Shown here: one piece after another, positions 23,484 through 30,358 of the stretch
Layout: each line of letters starts with the position of its first letter
Position numbering within the stretch: the first letter of the stretch is position 1
DNA from: Nocardioides sp.
GTDB taxonomy: Bacteria; Actinomycetota; Actinomycetes; Propionibacteriales; Nocardioidaceae
DNA length: 64,000 nucleotides
Direction of reading: 5' to 3'
Assembly (NCBI GenBank): GCA_002729525.1
Contig: PBYI01000056.1
Coordinates: 62,001 to 126,000 of the forward strand
The notes under the pieces: generated by a model
The model's database searches: none
Told to the model about the DNA's origin: nothing
What the model saw: only the letters and a program-made list of their open reading frames with translations
Made by a program: the position numbers and the translations under genes

Positions 23484-23806
23484 CGTCCCTCACTCCCGAC
23501 CGAGCGGAGGTGAGGGGTGGGGGTGCTCCGCTCGCCGGTTCCCGGGGCGGGGGGTGCCCAGGGCCGGACGTCGACGAGCGGAGCAGTCGGGGCGCCGGCG
23601 TCAGCGGCCGCGCGGCGTAGATCGGCGGGGAGGAGCACCCCGCCTCGGAGCGGGTTCCGCGGGCCCGGGTGATGGGGCGCGCTCGAGCCGTGCGCGAACT
23701 CCAGCGCCCACGCGATCTCGCGGGCAGTGTCCGGGTCGGTGACGATCGAGACCCGGGCCTGGTCGTCGCTGGGCCCGGGAATGCCCTTGATGTGGAACAC
23801 CTTCAT
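23480..23806 (-). CDS. Hypothetical phage protein, 108 residues
   Basis: A protein of 108 residues: MKVFHIKGIPGPSDDQARVS, then IVTDPDTAREIAWALEFAHG; the remaining half is Pro-rich (PWAPPAPGTGERSTP). The first 45 residues look like a small alpha/beta domain; the rest is probably disordered. The start ATG at 23806 lies in an ATGA overlap. Function unknown. Confidence 0.5.
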   Translation of the reverse strand: MKVFHIKGIPGPSDDQARVSIVTDPDTAREIAWALEFAHGSSAPHHPGPRNPLRGGVLLPADLRRAAADAGAPTAPLVDVRPWAPPAPGTGERSTPTPHLRSVGSEGR

Positions 23807-24063
23807 CGGCCGACCACCACCCGGCACTCACCGGACTCGTGTCGGCGGATCTCGTCGTCGAAGTGCTGGTCGGCGTCCCAGTCGTCGTCGGTCCACGGCT
23901 CGCCGCCGCCTGCGATCATCGACACCTGGCCGCAGTGTCGACACGCGTAGGTCTCGACGTGCTCGAGCTGGTCGCGGCCGAGGAGGTTGTCGGCTCGAAC
24001 CCGAAGGGCCTTGACCCACCGGGCGCGGAGGGCTGCCTTTCGGCGTCGTCGGGTGCTGCTCAT
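23803..24063 (-). CDS. Zinc-binding phage protein, 86 residues
   Basis: A protein of 86 residues. A basic start (STRRRRKAALRARWVKALRV) leads to ETYACRHCGQVSMIAGGGEP, then DDEIRRHESGECRVV. The CRHC pair with the later H-E-S-G-E-C makes a C2HC-type zinc site; the closing phrase is similar to those of other small actinophage zinc proteins. The start ATG at 24063 follows AGGAGCAGCATCCC. Function unknown. Confidence 0.55.
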   Translation of the reverse strand: MSSTRRRRKAALRARWVKALRVRADNLLGRDQLEHVETYACRHCGQVSMIAGGGEPWTDDDWDADQHFDDEIRRHESGECRVVVGR

Positions 24064-24154
24064 GGGATGCTGCTCCTGTCTGGGAGCCCTGGGCGCCGCT
24101 GCTGTAGGAGGCGAGGCGTCCGGGGCTCTCTGTCGGTACGGGGGTGTTCTCGGG

Positions 24155-24850
24155 CTAGGCGGTGGCGAGGAGGTCGCGCTCCCACGGCGGCATGTACTGG
24201 CCGCGGGCGGCGCGGTAGCGGGCCCGGTCGACCTGGGCGTCACGGCGGGCGGTCGCGGCGAGGCGCTCCCGGTCGACCTGGTCGAGGTCCTGGATGCGGC
24301 GTAGCTCGGCGCGCTCGGCGTCGGTCCGCTCGACGATCGCGAGTCGACGGCGGCGGTCCTCGACGGCCTGGTGAGCCGTGTGCACAGCGAGCCGGTCGCC
24401 GGCTAGCCGAGCCGGCGATCCGGCGGGCTTCGGGCCAAGGACGATCTGGATCACGCGGCCGACCTCGTGGGTCTGGTCGACGGTCTCGCACCACCGCGCC
24501 GCGATCGTGAGGTCGGCGGGAGTGAGGTGGGAGTACGCCGCCGCCCACGCGTCACGACCGACAGGCAGCTCGTGGCGGTCGTCGACACCCAGCGCCGCCG
24601 GCAGGAGAGGCATGCAGCGGCGGCAGACCCGACGGTGCGCGGGAACGGTCAACCGGTCGCCACCTCCGGTGACCATCACCGTGAGGCGGCGGGTCCGCTG
24701 CCCACAAACGGGGCGCCCGCGCCCGGGGACCGACTGGCCAGTGCGTGTCAGCGGGCCGGCATAGACGTGCACTACCGGCCGAGTGGGACGGCCAACCAGG
24801 TGCGCGCCGCTGCGGTAGGCGGCGACCAATCGCAGGGCCGGGGCGATCAT
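24155..24850 (-). CDS. Hypothetical phage early protein, 231 residues
   Basis: A protein of 231 residues. The first 85 residues are basic and contain PVCGQRTRRL and HRRVCRRCMPLLP, with three Cys that may bind metal. A helical domain follows (AWAAAYSHLTPADLTIAARW; ETVDQTHEVGRVIQIVLG), then a long charged helix (RLAVHTAHQAVEDRRRRLAI; RRIQDLDQVDRERLAATA) that could form a coiled coil. It is the first sizeable gene behind the excisionase-like gene, with ATGA overlap. Function unknown. Confidence 0.55.
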   Translation of the reverse strand: MIAPALRLVAAYRSGAHLVGRPTRPVVHVYAGPLTRTGQSVPGRGRPVCGQRTRRLTVMVTGGGDRLTVPAHRRVCRRCMPLLPAALGVDDRHELPVGRDAWAAAYSHLTPADLTIAARWCETVDQTHEVGRVIQIVLGPKPAGSPARLAGDRLAVHTAHQAVEDRRRRLAIVERTDAERAELRRIQDLDQVDRERLAATARRDAQVDRARYRAARGQYMPPWERDLLATA

Positions 24851-25074
24851 CCTGCGTGCCCCTTCGCTGGCCCGGTCGTGACCGGCTCCTTCGCGAGCGA
24901 GTGGGAATGGGCGGACCGCAGTGCAGCGACCTGCTCGGCGGTGAAACGAATCCCCCGGCCGTAACGCTGGTGCGCGATTCCATCGAGCCGAATCCGATCC
25001 CGAACCCAGCGCTCACTCATCCCGAGCGCCTCCGCGACCTCGGAGAGCGTGTAGTCCCTGTCAAGCTTGCCCAC
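24847..25074 (-). CDS. Excisionase-like / MerR-type HTH protein
   Basis: A protein of 75 residues: DYTLSEVAEALGMSERWVRD, then RIRLDGIAHQRYGRGIRFTA and EQVAALRSAHS. This is the winged helix-turn-helix layout of excisionases and MerR-like DNA-binding modules: S-E-V-A-x3-G-x-S-x2-W-V-R, then a wing with G-R-G-I-R-F-T. In a phage it most likely bends DNA for excision or acts as an early regulator. The start is GTG at 25074, eight bases after the Cro stop, behind AGGAGGGCTC. Confidence 0.65.
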   Translation of the reverse strand: MGKLDRDYTLSEVAEALGMSERWVRDRIRLDGIAHQRYGRGIRFTAEQVAALRSAHSHSLAKEPVTTGPAKGHAG

Positions 25075-25082
25075 GAGCCCTC

Positions 25083-25334
25083 CTAGGAAGCCTTGCGCTT
25101 GCTGCTCTGTCGAGCATCGGTGGACAGTCGCGGCACGAAGAGATCGTCGACGCCGACGCCGAAAAACCGCGCGATGCGCGCGGCGCGCTCAGGGGTCACG
25201 GTCTTGATGTCGCCCTTGAGGATCCGGTTGACGTAGGAGTGCGAGCTGTAGCCGATCTGCTCGGCCAGCGTCCTGGCCGACACCTCCTGGATCGCCATGA
25301 GCTTGAGGATCTTCTTTGGGTCGATGACCTGCAT
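25083..25334 (-). CDS. Cro-like HTH regulator (XRE family)
   Basis: A protein of 83 residues. The helix-turn-helix is SARTLAEQIGYSSHSYVNRILKG, written here across two helices (LAEQIGYSS and SYVNRILKG), followed by VTPERAARIARFFGVGVDDL, the standard XRE ending. The ATG at 25334 is chosen because GGAG lies seven bases upstream; an in-frame GTG at 25379 would add 15 residues but has no ribosome binding site. It is the first gene of the leftward early transcript and faces the rightward repressor across the operator region, as Cro does. Confidence 0.7.
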   Translation of the reverse strand: MQVIDPKKILKLMAIQEVSARTLAEQIGYSSHSYVNRILKGDIKTVTPERAARIARFFGVGVDDLFVPRLSTDARQSSKRKAS

Positions 25335-25623
25335 GTAGATCTCCGGGATCTGTCTCTGACGCTGATTTCGCGTGCTCACTGTAGATCGACCCTTGTCTAT
25401 GTGTCCAGTGCTTCTGGACAAATCGTGAGGGCGATGTGTCCACCAAGTCAAGTAACGACACCCTTGTGATTCCGCTGGTAAGTGCTGACCTGCATGGATG
25501 GCCCGGCGGTGAGCGGGTTAACGTTGTGTCCGACCACGCGGCGGATCGTGTGTCCGGGGTGTTCGCCAACGTCTCTGGACAGCCCCACGATGGACACATG
25601 ACAACGAAGAGAGGGCCACCAGC
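25335..25623. promoter_or_regulatory. Divergent immunity switch region with repeated TGTCC[A/G] half-sites
   Basis: This 289-bp region lies between the leftward Cro-like gene and the rightward repressor gene. TGTCC[A/G] occurs at 25402, 25437, 25527 and 25551 on the plus strand, and its complement [T]GGACA at 25415, 25576 and 25591. The pair 25402-25420 is a perfect inverted repeat, TGTCCA-7 bp-TGGACA. The 9-mer ATGTGTCCA occurs three times (25399, 25434, and reversed at 25591). These are probably operators for the repressor, for Cro, or for both. A leftward promoter with TTGTCC and TAGACA overlapping the palindrome is possible. Confidence 0.65.
25402..25420. repeat. Inverted repeat TGTCCA-N7-TGGACA (operator candidate)
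   Basis: Perfect 6-bp arms with 7 bp between them. It is the only fully palindromic pair in the switch region and lies about 70 bp upstream of the Cro-like start, where a repressor would block leftward transcription. Confidence 0.6.
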
Positions 25624-25941
25624 ATGGGCCGGCTGTTCGATCTCGTGGAGGCGCACCGCAGGGCGCACGAGCCGTATCCGCCGAGCTACTCGCGTATCGC
25701 GGAGCAGGTCGGGGTCTCCAGGCAGACGCTGTTGAACTGGCGAACCCCGACCAAGCTCCTCAAGAAGGAGCACATGCTCGGGCTCGCGCGGGCGACCGGC
25801 GTGCCCTACCAGCGAGTTCTGGACGCACTGCTCGACGACATCGGCTACCTGCACGAGTCGCAGGAGCAAGAAGATGCAGCGGTGGCGGCTGACGACACCC
25901 CGGGCATGGACGAGGAGGCGGAGGCGGACGAGTTCCCGTGA
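25624..25941 (+). CDS. Phage immunity repressor-like HTH protein
   Basis: A protein of 105 residues. The N-terminal half reads FDLVEAHRRAHEPYPPSYSR, then IAEQVGVSRQTLLNWRTPTK and HMLGLARATGVPYQRVLDAL, a clear XRE-type helix-turn-helix. The last 35 residues are strongly acidic (EDAAVAADD, MDEEAEADEF). It is transcribed away from the Cro-like gene and coupled by a GTGA overlap to an ImmA-like gene, the arrangement found with proteolysis-controlled repressors. The start ATG at 25624 follows GAGAGGGCCACCAGC. Confidence 0.75.
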   Translation: MGRLFDLVEAHRRAHEPYPPSYSRIAEQVGVSRQTLLNWRTPTKLLKKEHMLGLARATGVPYQRVLDALLDDIGYLHESQEQEDAAVAADDTPGMDEEAEADEFP

Positions 25942-26522
25942 GTCTGTCGGTGCCGAGTGGCAAGGTCTGGCACCTGGCAGCGGTCGCCGACCTGGCGCGG
26001 CCGGCCAGCGGAGAAGTTGCGGAGACTGCGCGGCGGCATGACTCGTGGGTGACTCGGGACCGGATGGACGAGCTGTTCCGGCACTGCGCTGACGTCGGCC
26101 TGAGCGTCGAGTGGGCCGGTCTCGGTCATCGTCGCGGCGAATACTGGCGACGCGGCGACGTCGTCATCCTGAACCGGCGGCTGACAGTCGCTCAGGCTGC
26201 GTCCACGCTCGCGCACGAGATCGGGCACCACTGCTGGGGCGACACGTGCTCGACGCCGGCCAACGAGCGCCGTGCGTGGGAGTACGGCGCCGCGTGGCTG
26301 ATCTCGCCCGCTGAGTACCGAGCTGCTGAGCAGCTGGTGGGTGTGAACCCGGCCGCGTTGGCCCTCGAGCTAGGCGTTACTCGCCGGCTGGTGGAGGCGT
26401 GGCGTGACTGGTGGCTCAAGCGAGGCCAGTTCCTTCCGTTGGCCGACCTCGACGCCGACGACGCCGACGACACCGACGGCGGGGTCGTGGGCGGCGGTCT
26501 GGCTGACGAGGGCGCGATCTAG
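25938..26522 (+). CDS. ImmA/IrrE-family metallopeptidase
   Basis: A protein of 194 residues. The zinc site is LAHEIGHHCWGD (HEIGH), followed by a Glu in NERRAWEYGAAWLISPAEY, the second half of the gluzincin-like site. The C-terminus has ALELGVTRRLVEAWRDWW, a helix-turn-helix-like pair, and an acidic tail (DADDADDTDGG). In ICEBs1, ImmA cleaves the ImmR repressor after DNA damage; here the coupled repressor gene directly upstream suggests the same job. The last 153 bases overlap the 3' end of the convergent integrase gene. The start is GTG at 25938. Confidence 0.85.
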   Translation: MSLSVPSGKVWHLAAVADLARPASGEVAETARRHDSWVTRDRMDELFRHCADVGLSVEWAGLGHRRGEYWRRGDVVILNRRLTVAQAASTLAHEIGHHCWGDTCSTPANERRAWEYGAAWLISPAEYRAAEQLVGVNPAALALELGVTRRLVEAWRDWWLKRGQFLPLADLDADDADDTDGGVVGGGLADEGAI

Positions 26523-27614
26523 GGCCGCGCTGGCCGCCTTCCCGACCGCGACGCCGACGGCAGGGATCAGCTTCGCGTAGGTCTTCCGTGTCGTCTCGAG
26601 CGACTCGTGACCGAGCTGGTCCTGCACGGCCTCGATCGCGATCCCCTCGGATAGCAGCCACGATGCGTGGGTGTGCCTGAGGTCATGGATCCGCGGGCGC
26701 GGGTCTAGCGAGGTGCGGAGCAGTGCTCGCTGCCAGACGTTGTTGTAGAAGTTCGCGTGTCGCACCGGGTCGCCGGCAGGTGTGGTGAAGAGGAGGTCGG
26801 CCGGTCGCCGGAGTAGGGGCTGTGCGGCAGCGAGGGCCATGGTCGCGGCGTTGACGGTGCGCTTCGCCTTCCGGGTCTTCGGGACGCTGACGACGAAGCC
26901 CTCGCCGGGCACGCGTTTCCATGCGCGCTCGACCCGGATGGTGCCGGCCTGGATGTTGACGTGCTTGGTCTGGAGTGCTGTGGCCTCCGACCACCGCAAG
27001 CCGGTGCCGAGGAGGAACACGACCAGCGACCGGTAGTGGTCGGGGATCGCGCGAACGAGCTCATCGGCCTCCTCGTAGGACAGGAAGCGCGCCTCGACCT
27101 CGTTGAGCGAGGTGCTGGGCAGGCGGATGTTGCGGCACGGGTTGGCCGCGATGTGTCCCTCGTCGATCGCCAGGCGCAGGCACGTCGAGAGCAGGTGGAC
27201 GGCCTGCTTGATCGTCTTCGGTGATCGGCCGGCGTTGTCCATGCTGTTGACGAGGTCGGTGACGTGGGGGCGGGCGATCATCGTCAGCGGGAGCGGGTCG
27301 AGGTGGTTGAGGTAGCGACGGTGCAGCGAGCGGTAGTCGTTGCGGGTGCGGGGCGTGACGCCGGTGAGCTGGTCGACGTACCCGTCGAACCACTGTCCGA
27401 AGGTGGGCACGATCTTCGCGTCTGCGGTTCGTCGTCCCTCGAGCCAGCGCGTCGCCTCGGCGACGCGGTCGCCGCGGCCGGCGCCGAGGATGTCGCGGAA
27501 CATGATGGCGTCGGACTCGCGCACGAAAGTCTCGGACGTGTCTCGACCGCCGAGCCGGTACCGCACCTTGAAGCGTCGGCCGTGGATCGTCTCGACGACC
27601 TTGATCTCGCGCAC
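26370..27614 (-). CDS. int: Tyrosine recombinase (phage integrase)
   Basis: A protein of 414 residues from the chosen start. An N-terminal AP2-like beta domain (GRRFKVRYRLGGRDTSETFV) is followed by the core-binding domain (TFGQWFDGYVDQLTG; LNHLDPLPLTMI) and the catalytic domain: GTGLRWSEATAL with the first Arg, HDLRHTHASWLL with H-x2-R, LGHESLETTRKTYAKL with the His and nucleophilic Tyr. The GTG at 27614 is preceded by GGAGG at eight bases; a TTG at 27683 lacks a site. The gene lies beside tRNA-Gly(CCC), its likely target. The last 50 codons overlap the convergent ImmA-like gene. Confidence 0.93.
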   Translation of the reverse strand: MREIKVVETIHGRRFKVRYRLGGRDTSETFVRESDAIMFRDILGAGRGDRVAEATRWLEGRRTADAKIVPTFGQWFDGYVDQLTGVTPRTRNDYRSLHRRYLNHLDPLPLTMIARPHVTDLVNSMDNAGRSPKTIKQAVHLLSTCLRLAIDEGHIAANPCRNIRLPSTSLNEVEARFLSYEEADELVRAIPDHYRSLVVFLLGTGLRWSEATALQTKHVNIQAGTIRVERAWKRVPGEGFVVSVPKTRKAKRTVNAATMALAAAQPLLRRPADLLFTTPAGDPVRHANFYNNVWQRALLRTSLDPRPRIHDLRHTHASWLLSEGIAIEAVQDQLGHESLETTRKTYAKLIPAVGVAVGKAASAALDRALVSQTAAHDPAVGVVGVVGVEVGQRKELASLEPPVTPRLHQPASNA

Positions 27615-27667
27615 CACAGGCACCTCCGGGGACCCTCGGAACCCGCAATCGGGTACAGAAAGGGTAC

Positions 27668-27700
27668 GAGCCCGGTCCGACAAGGAGTCGAACCGGGCTC
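27668..27700. repeat. Inverted repeat between integrase and tRNA-Gly
   Basis: GAGCCCGGT at 27668-27676 pairs perfectly with ACCGGGCTC at 27692-27700 around a 15-base loop. It lies 18 bases past the 3' end of the tRNA gene. It may end the tRNA transcript before the integrase or mark an arm site for recombination. There is no following T run on the minus strand. Confidence 0.45.
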
Positions 27701-27717
27701 TGACCTGGGGTGATGCT

Positions 27718-27793
27718 TGGAGCGGATGACGAGACTCGAACTCGCGACATCGACCTTGGGAAGGTCGCGCTCTACCAACTGAGCTACATCCGC
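27718..27793 (-). tRNA. tRNA-Gly (anticodon CCC), probable prophage attachment site
   Basis: Read on the minus strand, the gene starts GCGGATGTAGCTCAGTTGGT, has anticodon stem CGACC/GGTCG around loop TTCCCAA (anticodon CCC, reading GGG), and a T arm with GTTCGAGTC. The acceptor stem GCGGATG pairs with CATCCGC, followed by T and an encoded CCA. All four arms fold. The 3' end faces the prophage integrase, so the phage probably inserted by recombination in the 3' half and restored an intact gene. Confidence 0.95.
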
Positions 27794-27839
27794 ATCGCCG
27801 GCGAGCCGGCTGGCGCCACTGTAGTGGATGCCCCGGGGG

Positions 27840-28613
27840 TCAGGCCTTCCCGGGACGTGCGTACGCCGGGTACTTGGGCGAGAGCCCGTCGCCGGAGGAC
27901 CGGCCGGTGACGCGGCGCTGCACCCAGGGACCGAGGAACTCTCGGGTCCAGCGGGCGTTGGCGCGCAGCGCGTCGCCGCGTGACGTGGGCGGGGCGTCGA
28001 CCAGCGGCAGCGGCTCGAGCGGGTGCGCGACGCCGAGGGTGTCGAGCACCTCGATGGCCATCCGCTGGTGACCGGCCGGGCCCATGTGCATCCGGTCGTC
28101 GTCCCACAGCCGCCAGTCGCGGTACTCCCGCAGCCGCCAGTAGTCGACGACGGTGGCGCCGTGGGTGTCGGCCAGCTCGCGCACGTGCTCGGCCCACAGT
28201 GCGAACCGCCCGCGCAGGAGCCGGTACGTCGCCGAGCCGCCCGGGTCGAAGGGCGTGAAGACCAGCAGCCGCGCGCCGGAGGTGGCGAGCGTGCCGAGGG
28301 CGACGTCGTACGACGTGGCCAGGGTGTCGAGGTCGACCGACGGGCGCAGGATGTCGTTGGCGCCGGCGTACAGCGTCACCAGGTCGGGCTCGAGCGCGAG
28401 CGCGGGCGACAGCTGCTCGGCGACGATCGGGCCGAGCTTGCGCCCGCGGATGGCCAGGTTGGCGTAACCGAAGTCGGGCTCGGCGGCGGCGAGGACCTCG
28501 GCCGCGCGGTCGGCCCAGCCGCGCACCCCGTTGGGTCGTGCGGGGTCCGGGTCGCCGACGCCCTCGGTGAACGAGTCGCCCAGGGCGACCCAGCGGCGGT
28601 ACGGATGACTCAC
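27840..28613 (-). CDS. SGNH/GDSL-family hydrolase
   Basis: A protein of 257 residues. Block I is VALGDSFTEGVG with the nucleophile Ser, block II has NLAIRGRKLG with the Gly, block III is TLYAGANDIL with the Asn, and block V is DRMHMGPAGHQ with D-x2-H. All four catalytic blocks are present, so it should be an active esterase or lipase. There is no signal peptide, so it is probably cytoplasmic. Members of this layout are common in Actinobacteria as single genes. The start is GTG at 28613 (VSHPYRRW); it is the first host gene next to the tRNA. Confidence 0.88.
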   Translation of the reverse strand: MSHPYRRWVALGDSFTEGVGDPDPARPNGVRGWADRAAEVLAAAEPDFGYANLAIRGRKLGPIVAEQLSPALALEPDLVTLYAGANDILRPSVDLDTLATSYDVALGTLATSGARLLVFTPFDPGGSATYRLLRGRFALWAEHVRELADTHGATVVDYWRLREYRDWRLWDDDRMHMGPAGHQRMAIEVLDTLGVAHPLEPLPLVDAPPTSRGDALRANARWTREFLGPWVQRRVTGRSSGDGLSPKYPAYARPGKA

Positions 28614-28676
28614 GCAACCATCTTCCCGCTCCCACCCCGAGGCGCGGACGCGGCCCCCGCGCAGGCCGTACGCCGG

Positions 28677-28682
28677 TAGGGT
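28677..28682 (+). promoter_or_regulatory. -10 element for leaderless dcd transcript
   Basis: TAGGGT lies exactly six bases before the GTG start at 28689. In Actinobacteria this spacing puts the transcription start at the first base of the start codon. There is no ribosome binding site before this GTG, which supports leaderless translation. Confidence 0.5.
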
Positions 28683-28688
28683 GCGGGC

Positions 28689-29264
28689 GTGCTGCTCAGC
28701 GATCGCGACATCGTGGCGGAGATCGACGCCGGACGGATCGGGCTGGAGCCCTACGAGCCCGGGATGATGCAGCCGTCGTCGATCGACGTGCGGCTCGACC
28801 GGTACTTCCGGGTCTTCGAGAACCACAAGTACCCGCACATCGACCCGGCTGCCGACCAGTCCGAGCTGACCCGCGTGGTCGAGCCGGACGGCGACGAGCC
28901 GTTCATCCTGCACCCGGGCGAGTTCGTGCTCGGGTCGACGTACGAGGTGGTGACGCTGCCCGACGACGTCGCCGCGCGCGTCGAGGGCAAGTCGTCGCTG
29001 GGTCGCCTGGGTCTGCTCACCCACGCGACCGCCGGCTTCGTCGACCCGGGTTTCTCCGGGCACGTGACGCTCGAGCTGGCCAACGTGGCGACGCTGCCGA
29101 TCAAGCTCTACCCGGGCATGAAGATCGGCCAGTTCTGCTTCTTCCGGCTCACCTCGCCGTCGGAGGCGCCGTACGGCTCGGCGAAGTACGGCTCGCGCTA
29201 CCAGGGTCAGCGCGGCCCGACGCCGTCGCGGTCGTACCAGAACTTCCACCGCACCCCCATCTGA
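28689..29264 (+). CDS. dcd: dCTP deaminase (probably bifunctional, dUMP-forming)
   Basis: A protein of 191 residues that deaminates dCTP, supplying dUTP or dUMP for thymidylate synthesis. Typical blocks are MLLSDRDIVAEIDAGRIGLE, QPSSIDVRLDRYFRVF, RVEGKSSLGRLGLL, HATAGFVDPGFSGHVTLELAN and KIGQFCFFRL, then YGSRYQGQRGPTPSRSY. The catalytic Glu lies in the VTLELAN strand and the Ser/Arg pair in GKSSLGR. Actinobacterial members of this type, as in Mycobacterium, also hydrolyse the dUTP. It starts with GTG, probably leaderless. It is separated from the nrd genes by 20 kb. Confidence 0.93.
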   Translation: MLLSDRDIVAEIDAGRIGLEPYEPGMMQPSSIDVRLDRYFRVFENHKYPHIDPAADQSELTRVVEPDGDEPFILHPGEFVLGSTYEVVTLPDDVAARVEGKSSLGRLGLLTHATAGFVDPGFSGHVTLELANVATLPIKLYPGMKIGQFCFFRLTSPSEAPYGSAKYGSRYQGQRGPTPSRSYQNFHRTPI

Positions 29265-29308
29265 CCACGGGGTCTCCCGGCCCACCGGGCCGCTCGGGTA
29301 AGGTCTGC

Positions 29309-29327
29309 CTAAGTAAGGCTCACCTCA
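29309..29327. promoter_or_regulatory. IdeR/DmdR-type iron box upstream of siderophore-interacting protein
   Basis: The 19-mer CTAAGTAAGGCTCACCTCA matches the actinobacterial iron-box consensus TTAGGTTAGGCTAACCTAA at 14 of 19 positions, counted by eye. It lies 20 bases upstream of the ATG at 29347. Iron-loaded IdeR would repress the gene. Confidence 0.65.
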
Positions 29328-29346
29328 CCTACTCTCGGAGCGCCCG

Positions 29347-30321
29347 ATGACCGTCACCGCGACCCCGCTCGTCCTCCCGGTGCTGCTGGAGGAGGTCGAG
29401 GTCGTCGACGTCGCGCGCCTCTCGCCGTCCTTCGTGCGCGTGCACCTCGCCTCACCCGCGCTCGCCGAACTCGGCTGCGACGGCACGACGTACGACCAGC
29501 GCATCAAGCTGATCCTCCCCGGCCCCACCGGACGCGTGCGACTGCCGGACCTCACCGGCGCCGTCGACGGGTGGTACGCCGCCTGGCTCGCGCTGCCCGA
29601 GGACGAGCGCGGCGCCATGCGCACCTACACCGTGCGCGACGTCGTCGGCTCGGGCGCCGACACCCGCCTGGTCGTCGACCTCGTGGTGCACGACGGGGCG
29701 ACCGGCCCGGCCGGCCGCTGGGCCGAGCAGGCGCGGGTCGGTGACCGGATCGTCGTCTGCGCCCCGCGCCGCGGGCACGCGTACGGCGGCATCGAGTTCG
29801 CGCCGGGCGACGCCGGTCGGGTGCTGCTCGCCGGCGACGAGACCGCCGTGCCGGCCGTCGCCGCGATCCTCGAGCAGCTGCCCGCCGACGCCCGCGGGGC
29901 GGCGTACTGCGAGGTGCCGACCGGTGCCGACGCGCTCGCGCTCACCCACCCCGAGGGTGTCGACGTCCACTGGCTGCCGCGTGACGGCGCCGACCGCGGC
30001 GAGCGCCTGTACGCCGCGGTGCTCGGCCACCTGGGCGTCGGTGCGCAGGCGCCCGAGCAGGGCGCCGACGCCGGGTCCGAGCCGCAGACCGACGAGGCGC
30101 TCGTGTGGGAGACCCCGGACTACTCCGGCTCCGGCGAGGACGTCGACGGCGGTGCTGCCGAGGCGGCCAGCGCACCGGGCGACGACCTCTACGCCTGGAT
30201 CGCGGGCGAGTCCCGGGTCGTCACGTCGCTGCGCCGGTCCCTGGTGCGCGACCTCGGCCTCGACCGTCGCCAGGTCGCCTTCATGGGCTACTGGCGCGAG
30301 GGCGTGGCGATGCGCGGCTGA
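29347..30321 (+). CDS. Siderophore-interacting protein (FAD-dependent ferric reductase)
   Basis: A protein of 324 residues that reduces ferric siderophore complexes in the cytoplasm and so releases the iron. The FAD-binding part has KLILPGPTGRV, RGAMRTYTVRDVV (the R-x-Y-T FAD motif) and HDGATGPAGRWAEQARVGD. The NAD(P)H part has VLLAGDETAVPAVAAILEQL. The C-terminus has LYAWIAGESRVVTSLRRSLV and VAFMGYWREG, both family signatures. An acidic insert of about 50 residues (SEPQTDEALVW; SGEDVDGGAAEAAS) precedes the AWIAGE block. Regulation by iron through the box directly upstream is likely. Confidence 0.93.
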   Translation: MTVTATPLVLPVLLEEVEVVDVARLSPSFVRVHLASPALAELGCDGTTYDQRIKLILPGPTGRVRLPDLTGAVDGWYAAWLALPEDERGAMRTYTVRDVVGSGADTRLVVDLVVHDGATGPAGRWAEQARVGDRIVVCAPRRGHAYGGIEFAPGDAGRVLLAGDETAVPAVAAILEQLPADARGAAYCEVPTGADALALTHPEGVDVHWLPRDGADRGERLYAAVLGHLGVGAQAPEQGADAGSEPQTDEALVWETPDYSGSGEDVDGGAAEAASAPGDDLYAWIAGESRVVTSLRRSLVRDLGLDRRQVAFMGYWREGVAMRG

Positions 30322-30358
30322 CCTGCGGCTGGGTCGCGGTTGGGTCGGCGACCAGGGC

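Larger units (their letters stand above)
1..27717. mobile_element. Siphovirus-type prophage, right-hand part, integrated at tRNA-Gly
   Basis: The block runs from tail and head genes at the left edge of the window to a tyrosine integrase next to a tRNA-Gly gene at 27718-27793. Apart from the repressor and ImmA-like genes, every gene is on the minus strand, mostly overlapping by 1-8 bases. The gene order (integrase, repressor, Cro, Xis, small early genes, replication, HNH, TerS, TerL, portal, MuF, scaffold, decoration, capsid, connectors) is that of a temperate actinophage with a long non-contractile tail. The left attachment site and the tail, lysis and remaining genes lie outside the window. 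The exact right junction cannot be fixed without the left one, but it should lie in or just beside the 3' half of the tRNA gene. Confidence 0.95.

Noticed and set aside
27615..27683. Integrase start at the TTG at 27683
   Set aside because: It adds 23 residues that do not look like the family and lacks a ribosome binding site; GTG at 27614 has GGAGG at a suitable distance.
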